DNA from: Cytomitobacter sp965233735 | GTDB lineage: Bacteria > Pseudomonadota > Alphaproteobacteria > CAJXXZ01 > 1604HC | NCBI GenBank assembly: GCA_965233735.1 | Contig: OZ247501.1 | Location: 124,001 to 188,000, forward strand | Length of the DNA: 64,000 nt | Direction: 5' to 3' | Shown here: positions 27,606 through 35,609 of the stretch, one piece after another | Layout of the letters: each line of letters opens with the position of its first letter | Position numbering within the stretch: position 1 is the first letter of the stretch | Position numbers and translations under genes: made by a program | The notes under the pieces: model-generated | Databases searched by the model: none | What the model saw: the letters and a program-made list of their open reading frames with translations, nothing else | What the model was told of the DNA's origin: nothing

Positions 27606-28057
27606 GCTTCCTCCAAATATATGGTCCATTTTGGCTTGAAATTGTCAGAATTAATGCTGATTTTTGAAATTACCATGTTTAATATAGGCCTATAACTCAC
27701 TTCTCCACTTCCTAGGTTTTGTAACTGTTCGTATGAGTTTAATGGAATTAATTCACCAATATCTGGTTTGAAAAATATAGAATTTTTGGCTGCATTATGT
27801 GCTGGCTGATATCTTGTATTAGTTATTTTATTATATATTCTTATTTCACATTCCACTTGTAGTATTTGTGATTTATCAATTTCAGGAAGAGGTCCATTTC
27901 CATTAATTTGAGAGTTATATTTAATTTCTTGATTATAGAACATAATATTATTATTTGCATCTCGTTCTAATAAATTGTTCAACTCTAACGTTTGAGAGCA
28001 ATTTTTCCCTTCAATTAAATTATTATCTGAATCTTTATATTTTAACTTAAGTTTCAT
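27602..28057 (-). CDS. Particle-cluster protein, function unknown
   Basis: The 151-residue soluble beta-rich protein overlaps the next gene by four bases (ATGA) and the preceding one by eleven. It has no recognisable motif; the ending KPKWTIYLEEA is compact and the sequence has no membrane segment. Its place between a putative tail-completion gene and the baseplate-like gene is where tail or neck proteins sit in gene transfer agents. I cannot say more. Confidence 0.55.
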   Translation of the reverse strand: MKLKLKYKDSDNNLIEGKNCSQTLELNNLLERDANNNIMFYNQEIKYNSQINGNGPLPEIDKSQILQVECEIRIYNKITNTRYQPAHNAAKNSIFFKPDIGELIPLNSYEQLQNLGSGEVSYRPILNMVISKISINSDNFKPKWTIYLEEA

Positions 28058-28352
28058 TTGATATCCTTTTCATTGTTATTTTTGCTTTTATAATAGCTTT
28101 GTCGAAGTTGATTTCAGAATCACAAGATAGCTCTTTTTGTAATTTTAAGTTTAATTTTATAATTTTATCGTAGTAATTAATATCTTTAACAAACTTATCT
28201 AATGTGATATTACAAACTATAAAAACATGTTCTAAGTCTTCCTCGTATTTTTGAACCTCTAAATTCAAAGAATTATGTATATCATTTTCTTCTTTTCCAA
28301 TATAACAATTTTCTACTGCTCTAATTAATAAATTTGTATAATATTCTATCAT
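28047..28352 (-). CDS. Small particle-cluster protein, tail-completion-like
   Basis: A 101-residue protein of mixed helix and strand (MIEYYTNLLIRAVENCYIG, then EHVFIVCNITLDKF and KAIIKAKITMKRI). Size, position after the head-closure-like gene, and the helix-then-strands pattern fit the tail-completion/terminator class of siphophage proteins, but no diagnostic motif is visible. It starts one base after the stop of the upstream gene and overlaps the next gene by eleven bases. Confidence 0.5.
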   Translation of the reverse strand: MIEYYTNLLIRAVENCYIGKEENDIHNSLNLEVQKYEEDLEHVFIVCNITLDKFVKDINYYDKIIKLNLKLQKELSCDSEINFDKAIIKAKITMKRISNET

Positions 28353-28353
28353 G

Positions 28354-28755
28354 TTAACCTTCTATTGTTTTGTGTATATTCATTGTTTTAAGCAAGTTAT
28401 GCTTTGTAATTTCTTTTGCAAAAAAGTATCCATATTTATGCATAGTCAGGTCACTATTAATTGGTTGTAATCTAGAGCTTATTTTTAAATATTTATGATT
28501 CCATGCGCAAAGATCAAATTCTTTTATATTTACATTGCATACTATTGCGAAAAAATTACATAATATTCCATTTTGTTTTTGATGTAAATTTAATGGAACT
28601 ATATGACACCAAATAGGATCTTGAGGACACTCCATTTGCATATATTTTCCATTTACAATTGTTTCTTTGATTGATATTGGTTCAATAGAGTGTCTAAATT
28701 TAGGTATATTTCCTTGTAAAATAGAACTCCATTTTTTAGGATAATTTGTTGTCAT
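28354..28755 (-). CDS. Small particle-cluster protein, head-closure-like
   Basis: The 133-residue product overlaps the connector gene by four bases (ATGA). Its sequence is beta-rich (CPQDPIWCHIVPLNLHQK, GILCNFFAIVCNV, FDLCAWNHKYLKI) and contains several cysteines. The order connector then this gene matches the head-closure (ORFg7-type) slot in gene transfer agents and HK97-like phages. The assignment is by position and size only. Confidence 0.45.
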   Translation of the reverse strand: MTTNYPKKWSSILQGNIPKFRHSIEPISIKETIVNGKYMQMECPQDPIWCHIVPLNLHQKQNGILCNFFAIVCNVNIKEFDLCAWNHKYLKISSRLQPINSDLTMHKYGYFFAKEITKHNLLKTMNIHKTIEG

Positions 28756-29270
28756 AATTTATTACTCATATCTCTATGTTGATCTAATATATTAATATTA
28801 TTATTTGTGCTTTTGCTATTTCCATTATATATTTCATCAAATTTATCTAATATATATTGCTGTATAGAGCCTGGTAAGCTTTCTTCATCAAATCCAGCTT
28901 CATATATAACTTTAACTTTTTTATTTAAATATTTTTCTTTTAATAAAATTGTTCTATATCCGTGATGAACAATTTGTTCAAAATCTTTTACTTGAATAAA
29001 GCCTTCTTTATCTGCTACTGAAACAGAAACAATATTATTTATAGGAGGTTTTGGAAGATGAATTTTAATTTGTTTATTGCAATAACAGAACCGTTTCATA
29101 ATTATTGATCTATCTGTATATGTTTCTGCTGTTTTAAGAGCAAGTTTTAATATATGTTTTAAGTGCTCATCAGATTGTGTGGGATGAATATTAAAATGTT
29201 GTTTAATGAAATCCAAATTAATAGGCATTTCATTGCTTTCCCATTCAACATTTAAAGAATAGCTAAACAT
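28752..29270 (-). CDS. Head-tail connector, gp6-like
   Basis: The 172-residue product fits the HK97 gp6/phiE125 gp8 connector family: INLDFIKQHFNIHPTQSDEHL followed by an AxxxAExYTDRSII helix (LALKTAETYTDRSIIMK), the short LPKPPINNIVSVSVADKEG strand segment and a closing KVIYEAGFDEESLPGSIQQYI. These proteins form a ring beneath the portal. A C-terminal Asn-rich tail of about 25 residues is unusual. It follows the capsid gene by two bases. Confidence 0.75.
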   Translation of the reverse strand: MFSYSLNVEWESNEMPINLDFIKQHFNIHPTQSDEHLKHILKLALKTAETYTDRSIIMKRFCYCNKQIKIHLPKPPINNIVSVSVADKEGFIQVKDFEQIVHHGYRTILLKEKYLNKKVKVIYEAGFDEESLPGSIQQYILDKFDEIYNGNSKSTNNNINILDQHRDMSNKL

Positions 29271-29272
29271 TT

Positions 29273-30349
29273 TTATTTTGTTTCTATTTCCAAGCCTACA
29301 AAAGCATCTGGCCTAATCACTTTTGCTCCTATGTATTTTCTAAGATAATTTTGAATAAGTGGTTTTTTGCTATATTGGTCGTGAAGATTATATAGATTTT
29401 TATGTTCTACCACTGTATAACCTTTATTCAAGTTACAGAATATTAATTCGCATGTTTTTCCTGCTAATTCAGGAATAAAGTGAATTGGATAATTCAAAAA
29501 GTAATTGTTTATGCTTTGAGAATCTACCCTTATTAAAGGTCTGTCAGATTTATCAGTCATTTTTAGTAATTCTGCATATACGCTTCTTGTCATAAGAAAT
29601 ACAGCTTCATTATGAAATTCATCTGGAAGCTTGCTAACCATGCTTACAATATTATCGTAGTTCAATTTGGATTTGATTTTATATGTTGCATCTGTTGGTA
29701 TTATGCTATCAATATTGTCATTTCCTTCAATAAATAATTCTCTTTCTTTTTGAGAAATATCATTTGCTATTTTAGATACTATGAAATCTTGAAAGTTAGC
29801 AGGTTTTGTTTGCCATACCCATTCATGAGATATGTTTAAACATGATTCCAAAGCATGCAGTTGGATTTTTTTACTATCCATTGTTAATGACCTTGAGTTT
29901 TCTTGCTTAAATTCTGTAGAAGCATTAGATTCAATAACATTTGCTGGCTCCATTAATAAAAGCTCATATGCACTGCTATTATTCACATGAATTATATTAG
30001 ATAAATTTCTAATAGGAGAGTGATAGTTATTGTCTGCAATAATCATTTTATTTGCATCTGGAATACAAACATACCCTCCATTTTCTTGTGAATGAGTTTC
30101 TGAGTTTTTATACTCTAAGCTATCTGTGTTTCCACTGCAAAGATAGTTTGCTAAATCACTATGCTGTTTCTTTGTGTCATTATTCCATGTTTGAGGAGTT
30201 TTCAACTGAGATTCTTGTGAAATTGCTTTTGTTTCCACTATGTTGTTTATGCTTTTAAACTTCTCATCACTATTAGCTTTATAATCTTGGAAAGATTTTC
30301 CTAAAGCATGTAATGCGTGTTGTAATTCCTCATTGTTAATTTGTGTCAT
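29273..30349 (-). CDS. HK97-type major capsid protein
   Basis: The 358-residue product has the HK97 layout: an N-terminal helical delta-like region (about 1-95), then the capsid domain opening with GGYVCIPDANKMIIADNNYHSPIRNLSNI, a spine-helix region containing ISHEWVWQTKPANFQDFIVSKIANDISQKERELFIEGN, and the P-domain segment (FLMTRSVYAELLKMTDKSDRPLI). A prohead protease gene lies immediately upstream, as expected for processing of the delta region. An AAAGGAAA ribosome site precedes the ATG. The frame is intact and has the same base composition as neighbours, so it is old in this genome. Confidence 0.88.
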   Translation of the reverse strand: MTQINNEELQHALHALGKSFQDYKANSDEKFKSINNIVETKAISQESQLKTPQTWNNDTKKQHSDLANYLCSGNTDSLEYKNSETHSQENGGYVCIPDANKMIIADNNYHSPIRNLSNIIHVNNSSAYELLLMEPANVIESNASTEFKQENSRSLTMDSKKIQLHALESCLNISHEWVWQTKPANFQDFIVSKIANDISQKERELFIEGNDNIDSIIPTDATYKIKSKLNYDNIVSMVSKLPDEFHNEAVFLMTRSVYAELLKMTDKSDRPLIRVDSQSINNYFLNYPIHFIPELAGKTCELIFCNLNKGYTVVEHKNLYNLHDQYSKKPLIQNYLRKYIGAKVIRPDAFVGLEIETK

Positions 30350-30405
30350 TGTTTTCCTTTCGACGTTAACTAAAACTAAATGTTTAACAAAAAATTTATG
30401 AATAA

Positions 30406-30843
30406 TTATTTAAAACAAGCTTGCAGGTTTGCTGGGTTTTTCACTATAGAAATTTCATGCAAATCTGCTTGAAAGATAATTCGTTTACCTTTTTGCTTGT
30501 GTGTGATTATAGGTATGAAACCTATAGAAAGTCCATTAATAAAATTATTTTTAATCATTTGTATTATTTTATTTCCCATATGTAGTGTTGTGAGAATTTT
30601 CCCTTTGACATATAGTCCAAAATTATTTTCCTTAATTTCAACCCAATGTCCTATTGGCTTGCTAATATCATGTTGAAATAACATGTGTATATCATTATTT
30701 TTTTTTGTATTTAATGAATATTTAAAGCTGCCTTTTTTTATCAAATCATTATGCAAGTCAATTACATTAAAAACGCTTGCATACCCTTCAAATATATTTT
30801 CTTCATTTATGCTTTTGATTTCTAAATTTAAGTATTTAATCAT
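30406..30843 (-). CDS. HK97 family prohead protease
   Basis: The 145-residue product matches the S78-type prohead protease: EGYASVFNVIDLHNDLIKKGSF, the histidine motif MLFQHDISKPIGHW, GLYVKGKI, the serine motif INGLSIGFIPI, and DLHEISIVKNPAN. The catalytic His and Ser segments are both intact, so the enzyme could still process capsid protein in assembling particles. It overlaps the upstream gene by four bases and is followed by a 56-base gap before the capsid gene. Confidence 0.88.
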   Translation of the reverse strand: MIKYLNLEIKSINEENIFEGYASVFNVIDLHNDLIKKGSFKYSLNTKKNNDIHMLFQHDISKPIGHWVEIKENNFGLYVKGKILTTLHMGNKIIQMIKNNFINGLSIGFIPIITHKQKGKRIIFQADLHEISIVKNPANLQACFK

Positions 30844-31274
30844 GAATTATCGCCTGTATAATTCAAAAATGGCATTATATTCCAAGATTTATTCCTATTA
30901 CAGTATTTTAAATTATCTTCATAGCAAAGTATATTGTTATTATTCAATTCATTCTTGCTGGAATCAGATTGAGCTTGGTCTTCACTATTAATTATTTTTA
31001 CTTCTTTTCCATTATTGTACAATTCAGTTAATAATAACGCACATGTTCTTTTTGTTGAATGATTAGTTATTATTAAATTCTTGTCTTTATATTCAAATGA
31101 GTATTTCAAAGCGCTACCAGATTCATTTTTATCTAAAGTATTATCATATGTATAATTATTTATTTTGGTGCTTAATTTTTCTATTTCGCTTTCTATGTTT
31201 ACCCAATTATCATCCATTTGATCTTTTGTTAATGGGCCATTATTGCGACTAAAAGTATTTAAACGTATATTCAT
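30840..31274 (-). CDS. Particle-cluster protein with PLT-D-NW motif
   Basis: The 144-residue product opens with NTFSRNNGPLTKDQMDDNWVNIESEI, similar to the short PLTxxQxDxNW segment that begins some phage tail-fibre-like proteins. The rest is Asn-rich and unassigned; the end (SWNIMPFLNYTGDNS) is compact. It overlaps both the portal gene and the protease gene by four bases. In typical gene transfer agents a small gene also sits between portal and protease, but I cannot confirm homology. Confidence 0.55.
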   Translation of the reverse strand: MNIRLNTFSRNNGPLTKDQMDDNWVNIESEIEKLSTKINNYTYDNTLDKNESGSALKYSFEYKDKNLIITNHSTKRTCALLLTELYNNGKEVKIINSEDQAQSDSSKNELNNNNILCYEDNLKYCNRNKSWNIMPFLNYTGDNS

Positions 31275-32353
31275 ATTTCTTCCTGTTTTGTGTATCCAAA
31301 CAATTGACGTTTTTCATTTCTTGTTAAGAAAGATAAACTATCAATGTGTGATTTATATTCTTCTTTTTTAGAAGATAAAGCTGGTATATTGCTGAAATCA
31401 TATTCTAATTTTAGATTTTCTTCTTTAATTAACCAATTCTGAAAATTATTCAAAATAAGATTTGCTATAGGTAAAAGTGTGTCTTCCCAAAAGTGTAATC
31501 TTGCTTCTTTGTAATGATTAAAAGATGAATCTTGAATTCCTAACATTACTGGAGGGACTCCAAATGCTAATGCTATTTCTTTGGCTGCTATCATTTTTCC
31601 ATCATTGAAATCCATATCTTTTGGATTAATACTCATTTCTTTCCAGTGTAATCCACCTTCTAATATAAGCATTTTTCCAGTTTGCTTTGTTCCTGTATAT
31701 TTGTTTTTAAATTGATGTTCTAATGATTCGCGCTGTTCTTGTGTTAATTTTTCATCTGAAATCAATGCTCCAGATAACCTTCCACCATTGTTTAATATAG
31801 ATTGATTATGTTCTGTAATAGTGTCATACAATACAGCTGATTTTGTAATAGTGCTAACAGGGCTTAATCCTTTCCATGGTGCGTAAGGATTGAAAAACTT
31901 AATATGTAACAGTTGATTATCTTTAGCATAATATGATTTGTTATCAAGATCATACCTATATGGGTTTCCATTGTTATCATGTATTATTTCCAATTTAGTT
32001 GAATTTAATTTAATAATTTTTTCATTGTTTTTAAATAAAAAAACATTTCCATATATTAATAAATCAGTTACCAATGAATCACAAAATTCAAACCAATTAT
32101 TATGTTCATTTGGCTGTTTGACTAATTTAGATATCTTTTCATATGACGTTTCATCTTCACCTTTTATAATCAAAGGTATATTAGATATATTTCTAGAAAT
32201 CAAATTAATGCAACGATATACAATAACATTGTTTTTGTATAAATTTGATGAACAATGATGATCAATAATGACTTCGTTTAAATTTGTGATATATTTTTGA
32301 TTTTTATTTTGATTTGTAAAAAACTTTTTACATAAATTAATTAATAAATTCAT
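31271..32353 (-). CDS. HK97-type portal protein
   Basis: Portal proteins form the dodecameric DNA gate at the capsid vertex. The 360-residue product carries the family hallmarks: NVIVYRCINLISRNISNIPL, FCDSLVTDLLIYGNVFLFK, LLHIKFFNPYAPWKGLSPV, QEQRESLEHQFKNKYTG, KEIALAFGVPPVMLGIQD and YKEARLHFWEDTLLPIANLI. It is slightly short (usual 380-430). The ATG overlaps the stop of a five-codon minicistron by four bases. No large-terminase gene lies upstream; the next gene on the same strand encodes a CpoB-like protein. Confidence 0.92.
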   Translation of the reverse strand: MNLLINLCKKFFTNQNKNQKYITNLNEVIIDHHCSSNLYKNNVIVYRCINLISRNISNIPLIIKGEDETSYEKISKLVKQPNEHNNWFEFCDSLVTDLLIYGNVFLFKNNEKIIKLNSTKLEIIHDNNGNPYRYDLDNKSYYAKDNQLLHIKFFNPYAPWKGLSPVSTITKSAVLYDTITEHNQSILNNGGRLSGALISDEKLTQEQRESLEHQFKNKYTGTKQTGKMLILEGGLHWKEMSINPKDMDFNDGKMIAAKEIALAFGVPPVMLGIQDSSFNHYKEARLHFWEDTLLPIANLILNNFQNWLIKEENLKLEYDFSNIPALSSKKEEYKSHIDSLSFLTRNEKRQLFGYTKQEEI

Positions 32354-32367
32354 TTATAATTTTCCAT
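32350..32367 (-). CDS. Five-codon minicistron before portal gene
   Basis: ATG at 32367 with the ribosome site AAGGA eight bases upstream opens a frame for MENYK and ends in TGA whose A-T-G-A overlaps the portal start. The portal ATG itself has no ribosome site, so translation probably enters here and re-initiates on the portal gene. It may be the remaining tail of a deleted upstream gene (such as a terminase) or simply a coupling device. Confidence 0.4.
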   Translation of the reverse strand: MENYK

Positions 32368-32390
32368 TTAGATTGTCCTTTTAATTTTTT

Positions 32391-32464
32391 TGGGGGTAGG
32401 AGTAAAATGCATCCTACACTTTTGTTGTACTAAATTGGAGGGTTGGATTTCAACCTTTTTTTTT
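32391..32464 (+). ncRNA. Candidate small RNA with two hairpins
   Basis: The 74-base G-rich stretch holds two inverted repeats: GTAGGA/TCCTAC at 32397-32418 with a 10-base loop, and the terminator hairpin at 32439-32464. No plus-strand gene lies upstream within several kilobases, so the T-rich ending suggests a short independent plus-strand transcript, possibly antisense to the leader of the portal operon. A TATAAT sits at 32355-32360, but no convincing -35 box. Evidence is structural only. Confidence 0.3.
32439..32464 (+). terminator. Intrinsic terminator, plus strand
   Basis: AGGGTTG (32439-32445) pairs with CAACCTT (32451-32457) over a five-base loop (one G-T pair), followed by a run of nine T (32456-32464). 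It is oriented for plus-strand transcription although both flanking genes are on the minus strand; on the minus strand the hairpin lacks a T-run. Confidence 0.5.
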
Positions 32465-32469
32465 AATGC

Positions 32470-33159
32470 TTACTCTTCTTCTAATTTTTGAGCTTGATTA
32501 ATTGTGTGAATGTCATGCATGCTTTTTCTATATTTTGGGTATTCAGTATTAAAGAAATTCAAGGTTTTTAAGGACTTTTGCTTTTGCTTTAAATTAAGCA
32601 AACATTCTAAAATATTAATTATGCTTCTAGGCATTTTATCAATATGAGATTTATGCATTTTATGAGATTTATTCATCATCATAGATTTGTAAAATTGTCC
32701 AAAATGAAGAATCGCTTCATTAAATTGCTTTGATTTTAACTTAATAATTCCCATCCAATAATAATTGCTAAATGGATCATAATCTTGTTTTGTAGATAAG
32801 TCAGAGAATTTTTTATATGATTGTTCTAGTTTTCCTTGCGATAATAGCTTTATAGCTTTTTTTCTTTTAAATTCAAATTCGCTTATGTCTATCTTATTAG
32901 TAGAATTAATTAATGGAATATATCCTATTATACTTTCTAAATATAGATTTTGCCCACTTTTGTCTTGAATAGACTGTTGATCTAATTTATTTATTCTAAG
33001 CTCTATTTCATCAATCATATTGGTAAATTTTTGAGCTTCTTTATGTAAAATCATGTTTTTTTCTTGAAAACTCTTAATATATTCTTTGATGGTTTTGAAA
33101 CAATATGGATCTACTTTGCTGTGAGTGTGTGAAAATAATAAAAATAATATAAAAAACAT
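32470..33159 (-). CDS. CpoB/YbgF-like TPR protein
   Basis: The 229-residue product has a signal peptide (MFFILFLLFSHTHS), a coiled-coil-like helix (about 40-75, FTNMIDEIELRINKLDQQ) and C-terminal TPR repeats (KLLSQGKLEQSYKKFSDLS, YYWMGIIKLKSKQFNEAILHFGQFY, PRSIINILECLLNLKQKQ, LNFFNTEYPKY). This coil-plus-TPR order is that of CpoB, the periplasmic partner of the Tol-Pal system that coordinates outer-membrane constriction with peptidoglycan synthesis. tol or pal genes are not in the window, so the call is by architecture. Confidence 0.7.
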   Translation of the reverse strand: MFFILFLLFSHTHSKVDPYCFKTIKEYIKSFQEKNMILHKEAQKFTNMIDEIELRINKLDQQSIQDKSGQNLYLESIIGYIPLINSTNKIDISEFEFKRKKAIKLLSQGKLEQSYKKFSDLSTKQDYDPFSNYYWMGIIKLKSKQFNEAILHFGQFYKSMMMNKSHKMHKSHIDKMPRSIINILECLLNLKQKQKSLKTLNFFNTEYPKYRKSMHDIHTINQAQKLEEE

Positions 33160-33218
33160 AATTTAATTATAAACAAAAAACATATTAAATAAATGTGAAT
33201 TTCATGATCATTTGTACA

Positions 33219-33247
33219 TTGAAAAAAGTATTAATTTGGGCTATTGT
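33219..33247 (+). promoter_or_regulatory. Sigma70-type promoter for yidC
   Basis: TTGAAA at 33219-33224 and TATTGT at 33242-33247 are 17 bases apart, in the divergent gap before yidC. Transcription from here would give a short leader containing the AGGAA ribosome site of yidC. Confidence 0.4.
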
Positions 33248-33264
33248 ATTGTATTAGGAATCTG

Positions 33265-34716
33265 ATGAAAAAATACCTTTTTATAGCCAATATATTTCTT
33301 TTTGTTTTGTTAATATTTTCATTTCATAGGAAATATAGTACAAACAATACTCAAATAATAAAAGAACAAACTGTAGAACAGAAAGGCTATTTAAATATAC
33401 AAAATGATAAACTTGAAGGAAAATTTGTTATAAGAGACAATTCTTTTTCAAATTTGTTTGTTAAAAATAATAACAAAAAAGACCCTTTGATATCTAAAGA
33501 TGTTTATCTGCAAACTAAGTGGTCATCTTCAGATATTAATGTTCCAAATGATATTAATTGGGAAAACAATCTAAATTCTTTATCAAAAGAAAAACCTCTA
33601 ATTTTGAGATGGAAAAATAAAGAAGGGTCTATATTTATACAAAGTTTTCAAATTATTGATGAGCATATGTTGAAAGTTGAATATTCCGTTTTTAATGCAA
33701 ATGATAAAAAAGTTAACATTTCTCTAAACATGAATGGGGCATCTAAGGGAGCTAATGCTGTTTATAATTCTGGCAAAAATGTCATTCATACTACTAAGTC
33801 ATTTGATCATCAAAAATCATCTTGGTGTGGTGTTGATAGCAATTACTTTGGTTTGTTTGTTATTCCTGAAAAGAGTATAAATTTTTCTAAATCATCAACA
33901 AATTATAATATGGACCTTGGAAAAAAATCTCTTAATTCTAAGGAATCTGCATCTTGGAATTTTTATGTTTTCATGGGGCCGAAGAGTTTGAATTTATTAG
34001 AAAAATATGCTCAAAAATATAATATTGATAACTTTGGAGATGCTATTCATTATGGAAGGTTATATTATATTACTAAGCCATTATTTAAAATACTATCATT
34101 GTTGAATGGTATTTTTGGCAATTTTATTATCTCATTATTTTGCTTAACTTTACTTGTTAAAGTATTCATGATGCCATTTGCTTACAAATCACATGTTTCT
34201 ATGATTAAAATGCAAAATTTGCAGCCTCAAATAGATAGAATTAAAGAAATGCATGGAAGTAATAATATGGCTGCTCATCAGGCTATTTTATCTTTATATA
34301 AAAAAGAGTCTATCAACCCATTAAGTGGTGGGTTATCTTTGATTTTTCAGCTACCAATTTTAATTCCTTTATATAATATTATTTCAATGAATGTATCTGC
34401 AAAATATTCTAATTTCTTGTGGTTAAGTGATTTATCAATGCCAGATTCTTATTCTTTAAGCAATTTATTTGGCTTGTTGTCATTTAATATATTGCCATTC
34501 AATATCACTATTTTATCAATGATTTTTGTTTTGACAATTTTAGTACAACAATGGAAAATGATGAAAATGCAAAAAGATAAATTTGTTTTTGCATTGCCAT
34601 TTGTTATGATGGTTTTATTGTCTAGTACATCTTCTGCATTTATGTTGTATATGATATGGAGCAATGTTCTTTCATGGATACAGTCTCTCGTTTTTAATCG
34701 CATTATACGCAAATGA
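33265..34716 (+). CDS. yidC: Membrane protein insertase YidC
   Basis: YidC inserts and folds inner-membrane proteins, with or without SecYEG. I start at the ATG at 33265 (MKKYLFIANIFLFVLL), which has AGGAA at a good distance; an in-frame TTG at 33244 is less likely. The 483-residue product has the N-terminal TM, a periplasmic beta domain reduced in size (about 50-255), and the conserved core: LFKILSLLNGIFGNFIISLFCLTLLVK, MPFAYKSHVSMIKMQNLQPQIDRIK, PLSGGLSLIFQLPILIPLYNII and later TM helices. It is at the short end for Gram-negative YidC (about 540-620). Confidence 0.95.
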   Translation: MKKYLFIANIFLFVLLIFSFHRKYSTNNTQIIKEQTVEQKGYLNIQNDKLEGKFVIRDNSFSNLFVKNNNKKDPLISKDVYLQTKWSSSDINVPNDINWENNLNSLSKEKPLILRWKNKEGSIFIQSFQIIDEHMLKVEYSVFNANDKKVNISLNMNGASKGANAVYNSGKNVIHTTKSFDHQKSSWCGVDSNYFGLFVIPEKSINFSKSSTNYNMDLGKKSLNSKESASWNFYVFMGPKSLNLLEKYAQKYNIDNFGDAIHYGRLYYITKPLFKILSLLNGIFGNFIISLFCLTLLVKVFMMPFAYKSHVSMIKMQNLQPQIDRIKEMHGSNNMAAHQAILSLYKKESINPLSGGLSLIFQLPILIPLYNIISMNVSAKYSNFLWLSDLSMPDSYSLSNLFGLLSFNILPFNITILSMIFVLTILVQQWKMMKMQKDKFVFALPFVMMVLLSSTSSAFMLYMIWSNVLSWIQSLVFNRIIRK

Positions 34717-34835
34717 TATTATTTTATGCAATTTGTGCTTTATCAATAATATATGATTTATTATTTTTTGAAATTCCATTAATATTTGTTTTTTTTTATC
34801 AATTTATTGCAAATTCAAAACATACTCTTTTATAA
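34713..34835 (+). CDS. Probable prepilin peptidase, N-terminal piece
   Basis: A 40-residue hydrophobic ORF overlaps the yidC stop by four bases (ATGA) and the next ORF by one base (TAATG). Its sequence (MILFYAICALSIIYDLLFFE then IPLIFVFF) carries YDLLFFEIP, which matches the first catalytic aspartate motif of A24 prepilin peptidases (D followed after about five residues by I/L-P). It ends where the second ORF begins. Together the two give about 124 residues with both aspartate motifs, close to small CpaA/TadV-type peptidases. Confidence 0.5.
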   Translation: MILFYAICALSIIYDLLFFEIPLIFVFFYQFIANSKHTLL

Positions 34836-35089
34836 TGATTGGAATAATATTATTTTTAATATATCTTTTTTCAATTTTTAGCAAAAAAACATATATGCAG
34901 CTAGGAGATTATATTGTAATGATTTTAGTTGGATCTCATATTAAATTCAATTTCATACCATTGTTATTAATTTATATTTCCATATTTCATATATTATTAG
35001 GATTAGTATATATTGCTTATTTTAAGAAAAATAAAATACCTATGATTCCTAGTATTTTAATTAGTTGGATTATTTTATATAATTTTTAG
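34835..35089 (+). CDS. Probable prepilin peptidase, C-terminal piece
   Basis: The 84-residue membrane protein has QLGDYIVMILVGSHI, resembling the second catalytic motif of A24 peptidases (GxGDxK with aspartate) but with the first glycine and the lysine replaced, and a closing KIPMIPSILISWIILY segment, like the PF-x-P end of this family. It is translationally coupled to the preceding 40-residue ORF by TAATG and ends one base before the cobalamin adenosyltransferase start. Either the enzyme works as two polypeptides or the gene is a fresh frameshift remnant. A separate function as a small membrane protein is also possible. Confidence 0.5.
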   Translation: MIGIILFLIYLFSIFSKKTYMQLGDYIVMILVGSHIKFNFIPLLLIYISIFHILLGLVYIAYFKKNKIPMIPSILISWIILYNF

Positions 35090-35090
35090 T

Positions 35091-35609
35091 ATGAAATGTC
35101 CTTATATAACAAAAACAGGAGATAAGGGAAAAACTTCTATTATGAATAGCAGAGTTAATAAAAATTCATCTATTATAAAGTTTTTAGGAGCATTAGATGA
35201 AGTTAATTCTTATTTTGGATTAATTATTAATTATGCTCCTGAAGAATTGACAAAAACTTTTCTTAATATTCAAAACCAATTATTAAATATTGGAGGATTT
35301 ATTAGTGGTGGAAATATAGAAATCACTACTGAATACCATGAATGGATAGAAAAAAACACTGATATATTTTTCTCAAACCTTACTAATGCTAATAATTTTG
35401 TTCTGCCTGGTGGTTCAATACTATCTAGTCACTTACATATTGTTAGATGTATTATAAGGAGATCTGAAACTTTGCTATGGGAAATTGAAAATAACAATGA
35501 AAACATAGCAAAGTATATTAATAGATTGTCTGATTTTGTTTTTGTATTAGGCAGGCTTTATAGTGGTGACAAAGAACATTTATGGAAAGTTGGAAAAATA
35601 ACATTATGA
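35091..35609 (+). CDS. Cob(I)alamin adenosyltransferase, PduO type
   Basis: This enzyme transfers the adenosyl group of ATP to cobalt, making adenosylcobalamin. The 172-residue product starts with the family ATP-binding segment YITKTGDKGKTSI, then LGALDEVNSYFGL, an internal helix with IQNQLLNIGGFISG, LPGGSILSSHLHIVRCIIRRSE, and NRLSDFVFVLGR. No cobalamin-synthesis genes are nearby; the cell probably takes up a cobamide from the host, which is inference. Stop codon overlaps the xseB start by four bases. Confidence 0.92.
   Translation: MKCPYITKTGDKGKTSIMNSRVNKNSSIIKFLGALDEVNSYFGLIINYAPEELTKTFLNIQNQLLNIGGFISGGNIEITTEYHEWIEKNTDIFFSNLTNANNFVLPGGSILSSHLHIVRCIIRRSETLLWEIENNNENIAKYINRLSDFVFVLGRLYSGDKEHLWKVGKITL

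Noticed and set aside
26109..27629. Baseplate-like gene starting at 27629
   Set aside because: The GGAGG site and the ATGA overlap both point to 27605.
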